From an uncultured Acidobacteriota bacterium (GTDB lineage Bacteria > Acidobacteriota > Vicinamibacteria > Marinacidobacterales > SMYC01): DNA of 45,002 nucleotides. The translations under genes and the position numbers were made by a program. Below, one piece after another: positions 16,942-26,134 of this stretch. Each line of letters opens with the position of its first letter. Position 1 is the stretch's first letter. The stretch spans positions 1-45,002 of the forward strand of contig CAMYKY010000020.1 of assembly GCA_947259165.1 (NCBI GenBank), written 5' to 3'. The notes beneath the pieces were generated by a model that saw nothing but the letters and a program-made list of their open reading frames with translations, had not been told where the DNA came from and ran no database searches.

Positions 16942-18861
16942 TCATCGCCGGTCGAGGTAGCGCTCGACCGCGTCTGTCGCCGCTGGAAGCGAAAGCCGCG
17001 CCGCCGCCAGAAGCGCCGTCGGATCGTCGGCTTCGACGTAAGGGGCGAGAGCTCGCCACAGCGATTCACGAAACGCCGCGTCGCCGCGATCGGCGTCGAG
17101 ATCCAAGTAGAGCTCGACCGCGAACGGGCTCGCAGTCGTATTCGACACGAGTGTCCGAAGCCGTGCGCGCGCGATCTCCGGCAGTAAGCGCTCAACCGCA
17201 CGCCGTGCACGAACCCGCTCAGCAGGATCTTCTTCGTTGAGCTCGGCCACGAGAAGCCGAAACGCCCACTCCGCCCCGGTCGGCAGAAGCGCGATCGCGG
17301 TCTGAAAGCGGACGCTCCGCTCGGAATCCCCGGCGAGACGATGGAGGCGTTTGTCGAAGTTGCCGAGACTCGTCTCCGATAGCCCACGCAGCGCGGCCTC
17401 CCGGCTCGGATTTAGACCCGTGACAGCAAGCTCTATTAATAAAGGAAGGCGCCGCGCATCTCCCGACAACGCCATCACGAAGTGAGCCCTCTCCCGAAGC
17501 TGTGCGTTGTCCGCATCGAGCCACGCGAGAAACTCGCGCGGGTAGCGCTCGTGGAAACGATGCATCGCGACGAGAGCTGCCGGTTGCTTGCCTCCACGAC
17601 GGCCCACGCGCTCGATGGCACGCTGCACCAAGTCGACATCAACCGGCGATCCCACCGCGGCAGGAAGAAGCTCTTCCAGAAAATCGCGATCGAGCTGGCT
17701 TCGCACAAACGCAGCGGCTCCGGGTGCCCCCATCCGAACCAGCTCGACCTCCGCCGCGAGACGAGTGTCCTGTTCGGCTTCGGCGCGAAGAGCCGCAAGG
17801 ATGGACATCGAGACCACGGTGTCGGAGCGGCGTCCAAGCCATCGAATCGCTTCCGGGGTCGCCGCCTGCTCGAGACGGACGCGTGCTTCGGGCGATGGAA
17901 CGAAAACCATGGCCGCGTGCGGAGCAGCCGCTTCGATCACGCGAACGACGGCGGCTTCCCCCACGATCGGAGTGAGGATGTCACGACCCGTCGCCGCGAT
18001 CGCATCGAGCCACGCGTCCGGCATGGCATCGGCGTGGAAGCGTTGCTCCTCGCGATCCACTCTCGGAGACAGCAGCAACGATGCGAGGGCACGACCGCGT
18101 GCCGAGTGGGCGCGGTGCGATCTCGCGCGCAGCTTCCGATGCCGCGAGATCGAGAGATACGGGTAGAGGCGGTCGATCGTCTCGCTCGTCATCGGGAGTC
18201 CGATGAGCGAGGCGTGGTCGCGAGTCGCAAGAAAGCGGATGGCTCGATATCTCGACCGTGCGGGAAGCGCCAGAACGGCGCTTTGAGTCTCGAGGAAGTC
18301 ACCTTCAAGAAGCCGCTCTAGCGACGGCGTCCTCGGCGGAGCCATCGTCTCACCCAACGCACGGGCCAAGCGCGACCGAAATAACTCCGGGCTCGGCTCT
18401 TCGTCGCGTTCAGCACTACCTGCGAAATCTCGAAGGCGGATGTCGTTGGTCGCAGCTGCCGCATCCCCGAGAACGCCGCGCCAGTCGTCGGGAGCTTGGA
18501 AATACTCGTTCAGCGCCGGGCCGACAACGCTGCGATCCCCAGAACGGGCGAGGACGCGACGAGCAACCACCGATACATTGCCGACCGGCCCCGACGGTAG
18601 CGCTTGCAAGATCGTGCGCGCCCAGTACAAAGCACGCCCGCGGTCGAGCCGCTCGAGCGAAACCACCGCGGCGACGAGCTCCTCGGCGACGTCGGGCGGG
18701 GGCAGAGATCCGTCAAACCGCTCGAGCTCATCGAGCCTGGACTCGATCGCACGCTCTAAGTGCGGGGCTTGCCGGGCGTCGTCAGTTTCAGCGAGCTCGT
18801 CCAGCTGCGCTGCTGCCAAGAGTTGCCCGGCGACGAGCACCACGGCCGCCGCCCAAGCCAC
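16942..18861 (-). CDS. Exported HEAT-like repeat protein, function unknown
   Basis: A 639-aa protein starting at GTG 18861, one base past the uvrA stop. The start gives a signal-like segment (VAWAAAVVLVAGQLLAAAQ). The rest is alpha-helical and repetitive, with units typical of HEAT or armadillo-like scaffolds (for example LPLLIELAVTGLNPSREAAL, RALAPYVEADDPTALLAAAR). No enzyme motif is visible. The 5' extension of the ORF to 19005 would lie inside uvrA and lacks support. The tight spacing between uvrA and the rhomboid gene suggests cotranscription, though a link with DNA repair is not evident. Confidence 0.75.
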   Translation of the reverse strand: MAWAAAVVLVAGQLLAAAQLDELAETDDARQAPHLERAIESRLDELERFDGSLPPPDVAEELVAAVVSLERLDRGRALYWARTILQALPSGPVGNVSVVARRVLARSGDRSVVGPALNEYFQAPDDWRGVLGDAAAATNDIRLRDFAGSAERDEEPSPELFRSRLARALGETMAPPRTPSLERLLEGDFLETQSAVLALPARSRYRAIRFLATRDHASLIGLPMTSETIDRLYPYLSISRHRKLRARSHRAHSARGRALASLLLSPRVDREEQRFHADAMPDAWLDAIAATGRDILTPIVGEAAVVRVIEAAAPHAAMVFVPSPEARVRLEQAATPEAIRWLGRRSDTVVSMSILAALRAEAEQDTRLAAEVELVRMGAPGAAAFVRSQLDRDFLEELLPAAVGSPVDVDLVQRAIERVGRRGGKQPAALVAMHRFHERYPREFLAWLDADNAQLRERAHFVMALSGDARRLPLLIELAVTGLNPSREAALRGLSETSLGNFDKRLHRLAGDSERSVRFQTAIALLPTGAEWAFRLLVAELNEEDPAERVRARRAVERLLPEIARARLRTLVSNTTASPFAVELYLDLDADRGDAAFRESLWRALAPYVEADDPTALLAAARLSLPAATDAVERYLDRR

Positions 18862-18862
18862 G

Positions 18863-21724
18863 TCAGCTCGTTTTCGCTGCGGCGACGCTGCGGAGCGAGG
18901 CGGATTCGAGAACGGGCCGCAGCGCGGCGCCGGTGTGGGAGCTCTTGTGCGCCGCGACTTCCTCCGGAGTTCCGGTGGCCACCACGCGGCCGCCAAGCTT
19001 TCCACCCTCCGGACCTAGGTCGATGAGGTAGTCCGCGGTCTTGAGAACGTCTTGGTTGTGCTCGATCACTAGCACCGTGTTGCCACCGGCGACGAGCGTG
19101 TGGAGCACGTTCAACAGCCGCGCGATGTCGTGGAAGTGTAGACCGGTCGTGGGCTCGTCGAGAATGTAGAACGTGCGACCGGTGGCTCGCTTGGCGAGCT
19201 CCCGCGACAACTTGACGCGTTGGGCTTCGCCTCCGGACAACGTCGGCGAGCTTTGGCCCAGTCGAATGTAGCCGAGCCCAACTTCCATGAGGGTTTCCAG
19301 GATCCTGCGAATCGATGGGTGATTCTCGAAGAGCTCGACCGCTTCTGCCACGGTCCGATCGAGCACATCCGCCACCGACAGCCCCTTGTACTTCACTTCG
19401 AGCGTCGCATCGTTGAATCGACGTCCGTGACATTCTTCGCAGGGAACGTAAACGTCCGCGAGAAAGTGCATCTCGACTTGGATGACACCATCGCCCGTGC
19501 AATGCTCGCAGCGGCCGCCCTTCACGTTGAACGAGAAACGGCCGGGCTGGTAACCCCGAGCGCGCGCCTCCGGCAGGTTCGCAAAGAACCCGCGAATCTC
19601 GTCGAACACTTTGGTGTACGTCGCCGGATTCGAGCGCGGTGTTCGTCCAATGGGCGATTGATCGATGTCGATCACCTTGTCGAGGTGCTCGAGACCTCGC
19701 ACCGAGCGGTGCGCTCCCGGGTGCGCGTCTGCGCGATTGAGCTCGCGCGCGAGCACTGGGTAAAGGATCCCGTTCACCAACGTGCTCTTGCCTGCGCCCG
19801 ACACCCCGGTGACCCCAACGAGCACGCCGAGCGGGATCTTCACGTCGACATTCTGCAGGTTGTTCTCGCTCGCACCGCGGATCTCGATGAACCGGGGCGA
19901 GAGCTCCCGTCGTTTCTGTCGAATCGCAATCTCGAGCCGCCCGGAAAGATACTGCCCGGTAACCGAGCGGCGCTGTCTAGCGAGCTCGTCCGCGGTTCCA
20001 ACTGCCACGACCTCGCCGCCATGCACACCAGCGCCCGGACCGAAGTCCACGACATGGTCCGCGGCTTCTATCGTTTCGCGATCGTGCTCCACGACTACGA
20101 CGGTGTTCCCCATATCGCGCAGATGGCGAAGGGCGCCGAGAAGGCGCGCGTTGTCACGCGCGTGGAGTCCAATCGACGGCTCGTCGAGAATGTAGACGAC
20201 GCCGGTGAGCTCCGAGCCAATCTGGCTCGCGAGGCGGATCCGTTGGGACTCGCCCCCTGACAGCGTCGGAGCAAGACGGTCGAGCGTCAAATAGCCGAGG
20301 CCGACATCCCTGAGGAAACGAAGCCGGTTGACGATCTCCTTGAGGAGCTCCGATCCTATGAGAGCATCGGTTCCCTGCAGATCGACTGTTGTCGAGAACA
20401 AAAACGCGTCATCGATCGCGCTTGCCGCGAGCTCGGCGATCGACTTGCCATCGATGCGGACCGAAAGCGCTTCGGGCCGCAGCCGGGCCCCTTGGCACGT
20501 CGAGCACGGTTTGCTCGACATGAACTGGGCATAGTGTTTTCGCACCGACTCGGACTGCGTCTCTTTCATACGACGCATGAGGATCGGGATGAGCCCTTCG
20601 AACTTCGTCTTGAACGAGCGACGTCCCTTCCGGACGGTAATCTTCTCGTTGGCGTTTCCGTGAAGAATCACGTGTCGGTGCACGTCCGAGAGCTCACGCC
20701 AGGAAGTCTTCAGATCGAGCTTGTAATGCCGAGCAATCGAGCGAATGACTGCGGGGCGCCAGCCACCTTTGTCTTCGACCGCACCCCAAGGTTTGACGGC
20801 GCCCTCGTTGATACTGAGACTCGGGTCGGGAACCATCAACTCCTCGTCCATCTCGGCTTTGGTGCCGAGTCCGTTGCACTCCGGGCACATGCCTTGCGGC
20901 GAGTTGAACGAAAACAGCTGCGGCGAGAGATCGGGAAAAGAAATGCCGCAGTGGTGGCATGACTGGTGTTCTGAGAACAAGATGTCGTCTTCGCCGTCAC
21001 GGTGCACGATGAGGACGCCGCCGCCGGAGCGCAGCGCTGTCTCGACCGAGTCCGTCAACCGCGACCGCCCGCTTTCGAGAAGATCGGGGTTCGCGACCAG
21101 GCGATCGACGACGAGCTCGATGTCATGCTTCTTGTTCTTTTCGAGCACGATCTCCTCTTCGAGCGAGACCACGCGCCCATCCACGCGGACTCGCGAGAAT
21201 CCGCTGCGCCGAATTTTTTCGAGGACTGATTTGTGCTCTCCCTTGCGAGCAGTGATCAAGGGAGACAGGATTTGAAACCGAGTCTTGTCGGGAAGGCGAC
21301 CGATCTCTTCGACGATCTGCTGCGACGTCTGCTTCGCAACCGGCCGGCCGCATCGGTGGCACGCGAGCTTGCCAATCCGCGCGAACAGGACCCGCAGATA
21401 GTCGTAGATCTCGGTGATCGTGCCTACGGTTGAGCGCGGATTGTGGCTCGACGATTTTTGGTCGACGGAAATCGTGGGCGACAGCCCGCGGATCGTGTCG
21501 TAAAGCGGCTTGTCCATTTGGCCGAGGAACTGACGCGCGTAGCTCGACAGCGACTCGACGTAGCGGCGCTGACCCTCGGCGTAGAGGGTGTCGAACGCAA
21601 GAGAAGATTTACCCGATCCCGAGACCCCACTGAAAACGACGAACTTCTTCTTCGGAATCTCGACGGTGATGTTCTTGAGATTGTGCTGACGAGCACCGCG
21701 AACAATGATTCGATCCGGCTCCAC
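18863..21724 (-). CDS. uvrA: Excinuclease ABC subunit A
   Basis: A 953-aa UvrA. It has two ABC ATPase cassettes: first Walker A GVSGSGKSSLAF near residue 33 with signature LSGGESQRIRLASQIGS, and second Walker A GVTGVSGAGKSTLVNG with signature LSGGEAQRVKLSRELAKRA. There are two zinc modules: CHHCGISFPDL with CPECNGLG, and CEHCTGDG with CEECHGRRF. It recognises DNA damage as a dimer with UvrB in nucleotide excision repair. The GTG start at 21724 gives the canonical MEPDRIIVRGARQHNLKNI N-terminus. Downstream are the HEAT-like and rhomboid genes in tight spacing. Confidence 0.98.
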   Translation of the reverse strand: MEPDRIIVRGARQHNLKNITVEIPKKKFVVFSGVSGSGKSSLAFDTLYAEGQRRYVESLSSYARQFLGQMDKPLYDTIRGLSPTISVDQKSSSHNPRSTVGTITEIYDYLRVLFARIGKLACHRCGRPVAKQTSQQIVEEIGRLPDKTRFQILSPLITARKGEHKSVLEKIRRSGFSRVRVDGRVVSLEEEIVLEKNKKHDIELVVDRLVANPDLLESGRSRLTDSVETALRSGGGVLIVHRDGEDDILFSEHQSCHHCGISFPDLSPQLFSFNSPQGMCPECNGLGTKAEMDEELMVPDPSLSINEGAVKPWGAVEDKGGWRPAVIRSIARHYKLDLKTSWRELSDVHRHVILHGNANEKITVRKGRRSFKTKFEGLIPILMRRMKETQSESVRKHYAQFMSSKPCSTCQGARLRPEALSVRIDGKSIAELAASAIDDAFLFSTTVDLQGTDALIGSELLKEIVNRLRFLRDVGLGYLTLDRLAPTLSGGESQRIRLASQIGSELTGVVYILDEPSIGLHARDNARLLGALRHLRDMGNTVVVVEHDRETIEAADHVVDFGPGAGVHGGEVVAVGTADELARQRRSVTGQYLSGRLEIAIRQKRRELSPRFIEIRGASENNLQNVDVKIPLGVLVGVTGVSGAGKSTLVNGILYPVLARELNRADAHPGAHRSVRGLEHLDKVIDIDQSPIGRTPRSNPATYTKVFDEIRGFFANLPEARARGYQPGRFSFNVKGGRCEHCTGDGVIQVEMHFLADVYVPCEECHGRRFNDATLEVKYKGLSVADVLDRTVAEAVELFENHPSIRRILETLMEVGLGYIRLGQSSPTLSGGEAQRVKLSRELAKRATGRTFYILDEPTTGLHFHDIARLLNVLHTLVAGGNTVLVIEHNQDVLKTADYLIDLGPEGGKLGGRVVATGTPEEVAAHKSSHTGAALRPVLESASLRSVAAAKTS

Positions 21725-21775
21725 GATGAAACGAGCCTAGCCCGAAGTCAGCTGGCCGTCAAAAGCTGCCCGATT

Positions 21776-21980
21776 CACCACGGAGGCACGGAGCCACAGC
21801 GCAGCAGAGCCGCAACCAAAACTCTCAACGCAAAGGCGCAAAGGCGCAGAGACGCAAAGGTCGTCGAGTATGAGTGGCAGTCATTACCGCCGCAGACGTT
21901 GGTTTGACACCTGCCAAAGAGACGTCTGCGCCGGAGGCGCTCACTTCGCGCCGTCGCGTCTTTGCGTTGAGTTCTTCTTC
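21776..21980. repeat. Imperfect inverted repeat of AACGCAAAGGCGCAAAGG type
   Basis: The 303-base gap 5' of uvrA holds an element that opens CACCACGGAGGCACGGAGCC, continues with AACGCAAAGGCGCAAAGGCG and closes with GTCTTTGCGTTGAGTTCTT, the imperfect reverse complement of the left arm. Inside is a hairpin with a perfect 9-bp stem CGCAGACGT (21891-21899) / ACGTCTGCG (21922-21930). Its opening motif resembles the left edge of the repeat at 2037. A dispersed intergenic repeat is likely. No gene was seen in 21725-22027. Confidence 0.6.
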
Positions 21981-22027
21981 TTTTGATAGCAAGCTATTCG
22001 ACATTAGTAGCACGGAGTGGTGACGCG

Positions 22028-23500
22028 TTAGTTCCAGTCGGGTTTGACCGCGAAGAAAAAACTTTCGAAGCCACGTTCAACGAACAACACCACTTCGTCG
22101 GGCTGGCGCTCGCGGATGGTCGCGACGACCGCGCGGAAGGCATCGAGATCGTCTACTGGTTGATCATCGACGCGCAGGAGTAGATCGCCGGGAGAGACTC
22201 GATTTGGGTTGCTGCTAACCGCCACCGGAGGTTTTACGACCACCACGCCTTTTTGCTCCGGCTCGAGAAAACGGGTGGCGAGGAAGTCATAAGTAATTTC
22301 CCGAACGGTCAAGTCGAGCTGGTCGGCTTTGACGGTTTCGGCTTCGCGCGCGGAGCGAGGAGCGGGATCCAGATACGCAGTCGTCGTCGCCGAAACGCCG
22401 TCGCGGAGATAGCCCAACTCGAGGTTGGCGCCCACCCCCGCTCGGAGCACCTGCTCCGCGAAGACACCAATGTCTTCCTCACGGCTGACGTCAACAGGCT
22501 CGCCGTCGAGCTCGACGAGAACGTCCCCGACTTCGAGGCCGGCTGCCTCGGCTGGCGAGTTGCGGTACACGTATCCCAGCAAGATTCCTTGCTTCACCGG
22601 AAGCCCCATATGCGTCGCGAGCTCGTCGGAGAGAGCCTGCATCTCGACGCCCAACCAACCACGGCGAGCCGGTTCCGCTTCAGATTCGCGAACACTCGCG
22701 TCGACGAAGTCCCGGGCCGGCCGGGCATAGCCGCGCCCGATGCCTTTGGGGAGATCCCGCATCACGGTGAGAAACGCCAACGGGTTCCTCGAACGAGTAT
22801 CAGGGACCGCCACGGTCAATGCGTCGACGTAGCCGATGAGCTCGCCGTCGAGCGACACGACCAGCGAGCCGACCGGGTCGGCGGCACCCGTCGCAACCAT
22901 GTAGCCGGCTTGCGGGGACGCAGTGATCGCCTGGACACGAGACAATTCGACCGCAACCGCCGGCCCCAACGGCTCCGGCAGCAGACTCACCACGACGACT
23001 CGCTCGCCCACGCTCGCGGAGGTCTCAGCACCGAACACCACGGGGACGAATTCTCGATCGTCCGCCTCGATACGAAAAAACGCGACGTCGGCTTCAGGGT
23101 CGCGCCCGAGATGCGTGGCCGCGTACTCCGTGCCGTCCATCAGCCGAATTCGAGCGTCTGCGATCCTGGCGACCGCCCGGTTGACTGACGCGGGAAAGCG
23201 GATACCTACGCCGTGCGGCACTTGGTTGAATGGCTCGTACACGATCGCGCTCACCATCACGATACCCTGCGGCGAGACAATGACCCCGGTCGTCGTCAGC
23301 TCGTCCTCGTCAGGAGGCTCCGCCGTGGAGCGAGCGACCTGTTGGCGATAGCGCACCTGTACGAGGCTTTGGCTGTAGCGCTCGTCGAGACCCTTCAACT
23401 TCCGCGCAGTCTCGTCCTGAGCAACGGTGAACGGCACACAAAACAATGAAACAAGAAACAGGAGCATTGCCGAGCTGACGCAACGCAGTTTAGTCGTCAT
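22028..23500 (-). CDS. Inactive-looking HtrA-like protein with two PDZ domains
   Basis: A 490-aa exported protein (signal peptide AMLLFLVSLFCVPFTVAQ). The trypsin-like domain (about residues 45-230) retains the Asp (DPEADVAFFRIE), but the catalytic His position reads VMVSAIVYEP where the neighbouring protease has VITNYHV, and the GNSGGPL motif around Ser is replaced by AADPVGSLVVSLDGE. Two PDZ domains follow (RRGWLGVEMQALSDEL, GLEVGDVLVELDGEPV, VSPGDLLLRVDDQPVDDL). It is probably a pseudoprotease that binds substrates or the active HtrA. Its ATG at 23500 lies 11 bases inside the end of the HtrA gene, suggesting coupled synthesis. Confidence 0.85.
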   Translation of the reverse strand: MTTKLRCVSSAMLLFLVSLFCVPFTVAQDETARKLKGLDERYSQSLVQVRYRQQVARSTAEPPDEDELTTTGVIVSPQGIVMVSAIVYEPFNQVPHGVGIRFPASVNRAVARIADARIRLMDGTEYAATHLGRDPEADVAFFRIEADDREFVPVVFGAETSASVGERVVVVSLLPEPLGPAVAVELSRVQAITASPQAGYMVATGAADPVGSLVVSLDGELIGYVDALTVAVPDTRSRNPLAFLTVMRDLPKGIGRGYARPARDFVDASVRESEAEPARRGWLGVEMQALSDELATHMGLPVKQGILLGYVYRNSPAEAAGLEVGDVLVELDGEPVDVSREEDIGVFAEQVLRAGVGANLELGYLRDGVSATTTAYLDPAPRSAREAETVKADQLDLTVREITYDFLATRFLEPEQKGVVVVKPPVAVSSNPNRVSPGDLLLRVDDQPVDDLDAFRAVVATIRERQPDEVVLFVERGFESFFFAVKPDWN

Positions 23501-24857
23501 AACTTGCCTCGATGAGAACCCAGCGTCGAGAATGACGCCGCATCACGGTAAGAAGCACGGCGTCTTTCTGGCTGTCGTCGTAGCGGCGATACATGACTTT
23601 CAAGTCGTCCAGGTTCGCTACCGGCTCATCCTCGATCGCGACGATGCGGTCCCCAGGAAACAGCCGCGCCCGGAAGCCCGCACCGTTGGGTATCACGCCG
23701 GCCACGATGACTCCGGTGCTATCGGGCAAGCTGAACTCGAGCGCAAGCTCTCGGGTGATGCCCCGAGCAGTAAAGCCCCAGCTCTCGCACTCCATTTCGT
23801 CGGAGCTCGATTGCCCGCGCTCTTCCGTGGTCAATGTAAATTGGAGCACGTCCTCACCGCGCGACACGGCGACAGCCACGTCCTCTCCGATGGGGGTATC
23901 CGCGATCCTCTTGTAGAGCTCTGGGAGCTCTTCGGTGAACTGCGCCGACGTTCCCTCGCCGCGGTAAGCGAGAAGCATATCGCCGGCTTGAATTCCGACA
24001 CGACCCGCGGGCGAATCCGGCTCGACGCTCCGGATAACGACTCCGGGCACAGACTCCGACTCGAAATACTGCGCGAGCTCTTCGCGCGGCTGAAACGTCA
24101 GACCCAGCCAGCTACGGGAAACGTGACCGGTACGGATGAGCTCGGCGGCGACTTCTTTGACGATGTTGATAGGGATGGCGAAGCCGATGCTAGAGGCGCC
24201 AAAAGCGCCCCGAGCGTTCACTCCGACCACGTAGCCTTCGAGGTTGACCAACGGTCCTCCACTGTTACCGGGGTTGATCGCTGCGTCCGTCTGGATCCAG
24301 GTGTTGAACGAGCCTGTCTTTTCTCCGGTCGGAAGCTTGAAGGTGTCAGAGAGGTAGCGATCCTTACTGCTGACGACGCCGAACGACAACGAGCGCTGAA
24401 GCGCCAGCGGGCTACCGAGCGCCATGACGTACTCACCGACTGCAAGCGAGTCCGAGTCGCCGAGTGCGACGGGCCGGGGCAACACCTGATCCGGGCCGAG
24501 CTCGAGCTTGAGCACGGCGATATCGGTCAGAGGGTCCTCGCCGACAACCACACCGGGAACCCGCTGCTTGTTGCTCAACGTAATAATGAGGCGCTTGGCT
24601 TTACCGGCGACGTGATAGTTCGTAATTACGTGACCATCCTCATCGAAGATGAACCCGCTCCCGACACCCGTCGCGCTGCGACGCTCTCCTGACGAGTAAA
24701 CGTCGGTGATCGGCTGAACGTTGACGAGCGCCGGTGTGACTCTATCGCGGGCTTCGAGGATCTGCTCCTGAAGCGTCTGCGCGCTCCCGGGGCCGCTAAT
24801 CACGGTGAACGCGACGATCAAAATCAACGGCACTCTCGCCGCGTATCGATTCCCCAT
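23490..24857 (-). CDS. DegP/HtrA-type periplasmic serine protease
   Basis: A 455-aa protein with signal peptide (PLILIVAFTVISGPGSAQ), full catalytic triad His82 (VITNYHVAG), Asp112 (DPLTDIAVLKLE), Ser199 (AAINPGNSGGPLVN), and two PDZ domains (SWLGLTFQPREELAQYF with GIQAGDMLLAYRGE; RARLFPGDRIVAIEDEPVA). It degrades or refolds envelope proteins. The ATG at 24857 is preferred because AAAGGTGG lies nine bases upstream; longer in-frame versions up to 25178 have unusual residues and no better site. Gene overlaps the following pseudoprotease gene by 11 bases, so the pair forms an operon. Confidence 0.95.
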   Translation of the reverse strand: MGNRYAARVPLILIVAFTVISGPGSAQTLQEQILEARDRVTPALVNVQPITDVYSSGERRSATGVGSGFIFDEDGHVITNYHVAGKAKRLIITLSNKQRVPGVVVGEDPLTDIAVLKLELGPDQVLPRPVALGDSDSLAVGEYVMALGSPLALQRSLSFGVVSSKDRYLSDTFKLPTGEKTGSFNTWIQTDAAINPGNSGGPLVNLEGYVVGVNARGAFGASSIGFAIPINIVKEVAAELIRTGHVSRSWLGLTFQPREELAQYFESESVPGVVIRSVEPDSPAGRVGIQAGDMLLAYRGEGTSAQFTEELPELYKRIADTPIGEDVAVAVSRGEDVLQFTLTTEERGQSSSDEMECESWGFTARGITRELALEFSLPDSTGVIVAGVIPNGAGFRARLFPGDRIVAIEDEPVANLDDLKVMYRRYDDSQKDAVLLTVMRRHSRRWVLIEASYDD

Positions 24858-25252
24858 CAAACGAGACCACCTTTCTTCCATCATTACGCTTCCCATCGTA
24901 GCAAAAAGCGGTGAAGCGAGTCGCAACGCTCCCCAACCGACGAGCTCCGGGGGATACGGGCGCACCCACACGCGCCCAACGAATCGGTTTCTCTCGGTAG
25001 GACGTCGCTCGCTTGTTCTTCGGATGGCGATCCAAGGTCGACGCCGACAGAACCTTGCCGGAGCACGAGCCGATCCCGTACACTTAATAAAAGATAGCTG
25101 CACTTCGTGTGTCATCGGATCGCGCGCAATGCTCGACCCGTGCCGATAGATCTCCAGATTCACCCCTCGGTAATCCACGGCTCACGCGCTGAGGAGGCGC
25201 ACAACATGCGAAGGCAACGCTCCTTTCACCCGAATCGAACGCGAGTAAGAAC
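24858..25252. other. Divergent gap between the HtrA-type gene and the glycan region
   Basis: 395 bases with no gene I can support. Translations here are rich in Arg/Pro and lack homology signs. It must hold promoters for the HtrA pair (minus) and the first methyltransferase gene (plus), but I found no convincing -35/-10 pair. An AT-rich patch at 25084-25098 is the only candidate for promoter melting. Confidence 0.4.
24867..24874 (-). promoter_or_regulatory. Ribosome-binding site deciding the htrA-type start
   Basis: On the minus strand this reads AAAGGTGG, a strong Shine-Dalgarno match nine bases before the ATG at 24857. It supports the short N-terminus. Confidence 0.65.
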
Positions 25253-26104
25253 ATGGCGTCTGATGTGACGAACGCGCATGGGGCGACGGTGCGCTCTTTC
25301 GGCCACCAGTGGTCTCGCTTCGATCAGGCCCCTCTGAGCGACGAAGAGATCCGAGCACGATTCGACGAGTACTTTCGTATTTTTCCTTGGGACACACTGG
25401 CGAGTGATGCCAGTGGCGTCGATATCGGGTGCGGCTCGGGACGCTGGGCCAGATTCGTGGCAATGCGAGTGGGCGAGCTCCACTGCGTCGACGCCAGCGA
25501 CGAGGCTCTTCGTGTCGCGGAAAACAACCTTCACGCTTTCTCGAACATCGAGTTTCATCGAGCCAGCGTCGGTGATCTGCCTTTCGAGGATGGGTCGCTC
25601 GACTTCGCCTATTCGCTGGGTGTCCTTCATCATGTTCCCGACACCGCGGCAGCCCTCGAGGCCATTGTCCGAGTGCTGAAGAAAGATGCGCCCCTGCTTC
25701 TGTATCTCTACTACGCTTTCGATAATCGACCACTGTGGTATCGGTCGCTCTGGAAAATAACCGACGCCGCGCGTCGGGTGATTATCCGCCTACCCCGGCC
25801 TGTGAAGTCGCTCCTGTGCGAGACCCTTGCGCTTTTTGTGTACTGGCCTCTGGCCCGCAGCGCTCGCTTGTTCAACGCAATGGGCTGCGACGTCTCGACC
25901 TTCCCCCTGGCTCTCTACCGGGACCGAAGCATTTATAGCATGCGCACGGATTCGCGGGATCGCTTCGGCACGCCCCTGGAGAAACGGTTTCGGGCCGACG
26001 AGATCCGTCAGTTGATGTTGGAGGCAGGTCTCGAGGACATTCACTTCTCGAACTCACCGCCCTACTGGTGCGCGGTCGGAAAAAAGGCCCGAGACACGCG
26101 GTAG
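25253..26104 (+). CDS. Class I SAM-dependent methyltransferase
   Basis: A 283-aa methyltransferase. Motif I VDIGCGSGRWARFVA (about residues 60-74), acidic end of strand 2 LHCVDASDEALRVAENNL, motif II/III region FEDGSLDFAYSLGVLHHVPD, and a C-terminal substrate cap with SIYSMRTDSRDRFGTPLEKR. It resembles the methyltransferase on the opposite strand at 26135-27241 (both carry SLDF/SFDF followed by YSLGVLHH), so the two are likely related. Substrate is probably a sugar of a surface glycan or its lipid carrier, inferred from the surrounding genes. ATG at 25253. It is convergent with its neighbour; the stops are 30 bases apart. Confidence 0.88.
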   Translation: MASDVTNAHGATVRSFGHQWSRFDQAPLSDEEIRARFDEYFRIFPWDTLASDASGVDIGCGSGRWARFVAMRVGELHCVDASDEALRVAENNLHAFSNIEFHRASVGDLPFEDGSLDFAYSLGVLHHVPDTAAALEAIVRVLKKDAPLLLYLYYAFDNRPLWYRSLWKITDAARRVIIRLPRPVKSLLCETLALFVYWPLARSARLFNAMGCDVSTFPLALYRDRSIYSMRTDSRDRFGTPLEKRFRADEIRQLMLEAGLEDIHFSNSPPYWCAVGKKARDTR

Positions 26105-26134
26105 AGAGCCCAGTCCGGGTCCGTCGGAGTCAAC

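Noticed and set aside
17482-18321. Plus-strand ORFs opposite the HEAT-like gene
   Set aside because: Shadows of a GC-rich gene; no family features.
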